From assembly GCF_000717055.1 (NCBI RefSeq), contig NZ_JNXI01000016.1, forward strand, positions 62,001 to 126,000: a stretch of DNA of 64,000 bases, given 5' to 3'. The stretch is from Streptomyces iakyrus. GTDB taxonomy: Bacteria; Actinomycetota; Actinomycetes; Streptomycetales; Streptomycetaceae. Numbering within the stretch: the first letter of the stretch is position 1; each line of letters opens with the position of its first letter. Below the pieces are notes generated by a model that was not told the DNA's origin, ran no database searches, and worked only from the letters and a program-made list of their open reading frames with translations. This document shows, piece by piece, positions 63,439-64,000 of this stretch. The translations under genes and the position numbers were made by a program.

Positions 63439-64000
63439 TCAGTACCAGTTGTTGGCCTGCCAGAACGACCAGGCCTCACAGGGGCTGCCGTAGCGGTCGT
63501 TCATGTAGTTCAGGCCCCACTTGATCTGGGTGGCCGGGTTGGTCCGCCAGTCGGCGCCCACGGACGACATCTTGGAACCGGGCAGCGCCTGGAACATGCC
63601 GTAGGCCCCGGAGGAGGGGTTGACCGCCTTGTAGTTCCAGTCGGACTCGTGGTCCACGATGTTGCTGAAGCACTGGAACTGGCCGGCCGGCACGATCTGC
63701 CGGGCCATCGCCTGGAGCTGCGCGATGCTGTAGGAGGTCGCGACGGGGAAGTCGGAGATGTCCTTGGAGCGGCTGGCGGCGGCTTCCTTGGCCTCCGCGC
63801 GCTCCTTGGCCTCCTTGGCCGCCTTCTCGGCGGCTTCCTTCTTCGCGATGGCCGTCTCGGCGGCGGCCTTGCGGGCGGCCTCCTCGGCGTCCTTCTTCGC
63901 GCTCGCGTCCGCCTGAATGGCCTGTGCGTCGGCCTGCTGCGTCAGCGACGCGGTCTGCACCTGGGCCTGCTGGCCCGCGGGGATGTCCGCGAGCAGCGTC
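63439..64000 (-). CDS. Secreted transglycosylase-like/resuscitation-type protein, 5' end outside window
   Basis: This is the C-terminal 186 codons of a gene whose start lies beyond the right edge; the frame is open to base 64000 (TLLADIPAGQQAQVQTASL). The first part is a long Ala/Lys/Glu coiled-coil (about 60 residues, KKDAEEAARKAAAETAIAKK). The rest is a lysozyme-fold transglycosylase-like domain: FQCFSNIVDHESDWNYKAVNPSSGAYGMFQALPGSKM, ATQIKWGLNYMNDRYGSPCEAWSFW. The active glutamate is in DHESDW, and two cysteines (in QCF and SPC) may form a disulfide. The signal peptide must be upstream. It would cleave or remodel peptidoglycan outside the membrane. A strong terminator follows. Confidence 0.88.
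   Translation of the reverse strand, partial: TLLADIPAGQQAQVQTASLTQQADAQAIQADASAKKDAEEAARKAAAETAIAKKEAAEKAAKEAKERAEAKEAAASRSKDISDFPVATSYSIAQLQAMARQIVPAGQFQCFSNIVDHESDWNYKAVNPSSGAYGMFQALPGSKMSSVGADWRTNPATQIKWGLNYMNDRYGSPCEAWSFWQANNWY

Overview
The window is high-GC actinobacterial DNA and almost certainly a Streptomyces chromosome. The evidence is the strong third-position GC bias, frequent GTG starts with ATGA/GTGA overlaps, a WhiB-like protein, SpoIIE-type PP2C phosphatases, a PadR-ABC cassette, and a right-hand gene order (transglycosylase, AI-2E permease, ahpD, ahpC, oxyR ... fumC, fum, whiB-like, glpX ... xseB, xseA, ispH, ppgK, ychF) that I recognise from memory as conserved Streptomyces core. 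62 protein genes or gene remnants are called; no rRNA, tRNA, CRISPR array, transposase or integrase was seen.

Region 1 (1-12.3 kb) is accessory: a truncated PAS/GAF/PP2C phosphatase, a RsbW-like ATPase, a Nudix hydrolase, a SPOR protein, a GntR regulator, two decayed divergent genes (one a serpin remnant), a NarL-type two-component system, a secreted DUF4258 protein with a DUF2283 partner, a gene-free block of degenerate repeats containing a GGCT microsatellite, and a secreted subtilase.

Region 2 (12.3-29.8 kb) is a light-response locus. A MarR/MMPL pair precedes a DUF2867-type reductase, a photolyase (phr) and the carotenoid genes crtE-crtI-crtB-Rieske, which converge on crtY-crtT-crtU. Next come a LitR-type (MerR/B12) photoreceptor-repressor divergent from a LitS-type ECF sigma factor, then a DUF4397 protein, a class F sortase and a zinc-finger putative anti-sigma factor. 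The main discovery is a shared promoter-like element, GCATCCG-N17-GAA(G/A), found with identical spacing upstream of the reductase, phr, crtE, crtY and the DUF4397 gene. This suggests that the neighbouring ECF sigma factor drives all five transcripts. The short litR-litS intergenic region carries a perfect 15-bp inverted repeat overlapping an 11-bp direct repeat, a likely LitR operator.

Region 3 (29.8-46.2 kb) is mostly core: a Phd/RelE-type toxin-antitoxin pair, ychF, DUF6542, ppgK, ispH, xseAB, a nitroreductase, DUF4245, glpX, a whiB-like gene, DUF1707, two fumarases of different classes, DUF402 and a second PP2C phosphatase.

Region 4 (46.2-52.2 kb) looks like an accessory insertion in the core: an M15-like protein lacking its zinc ligands, a membrane protein, a 740-residue DUF1906/peptidoglycan-binding protein with no signal peptide, and small secreted or lipoprotein genes of lower GC.

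Region 5 (52.2-64 kb) returns to core: a class A penicillin-binding protein, an SPFH protein coupled to a ribbon-helix-helix protein, PadR-ABC, oxyR divergent from ahpCD, an AI-2E permease and a truncated transglycosylase-like gene. Product names rest on motifs read by eye; no database search was possible.
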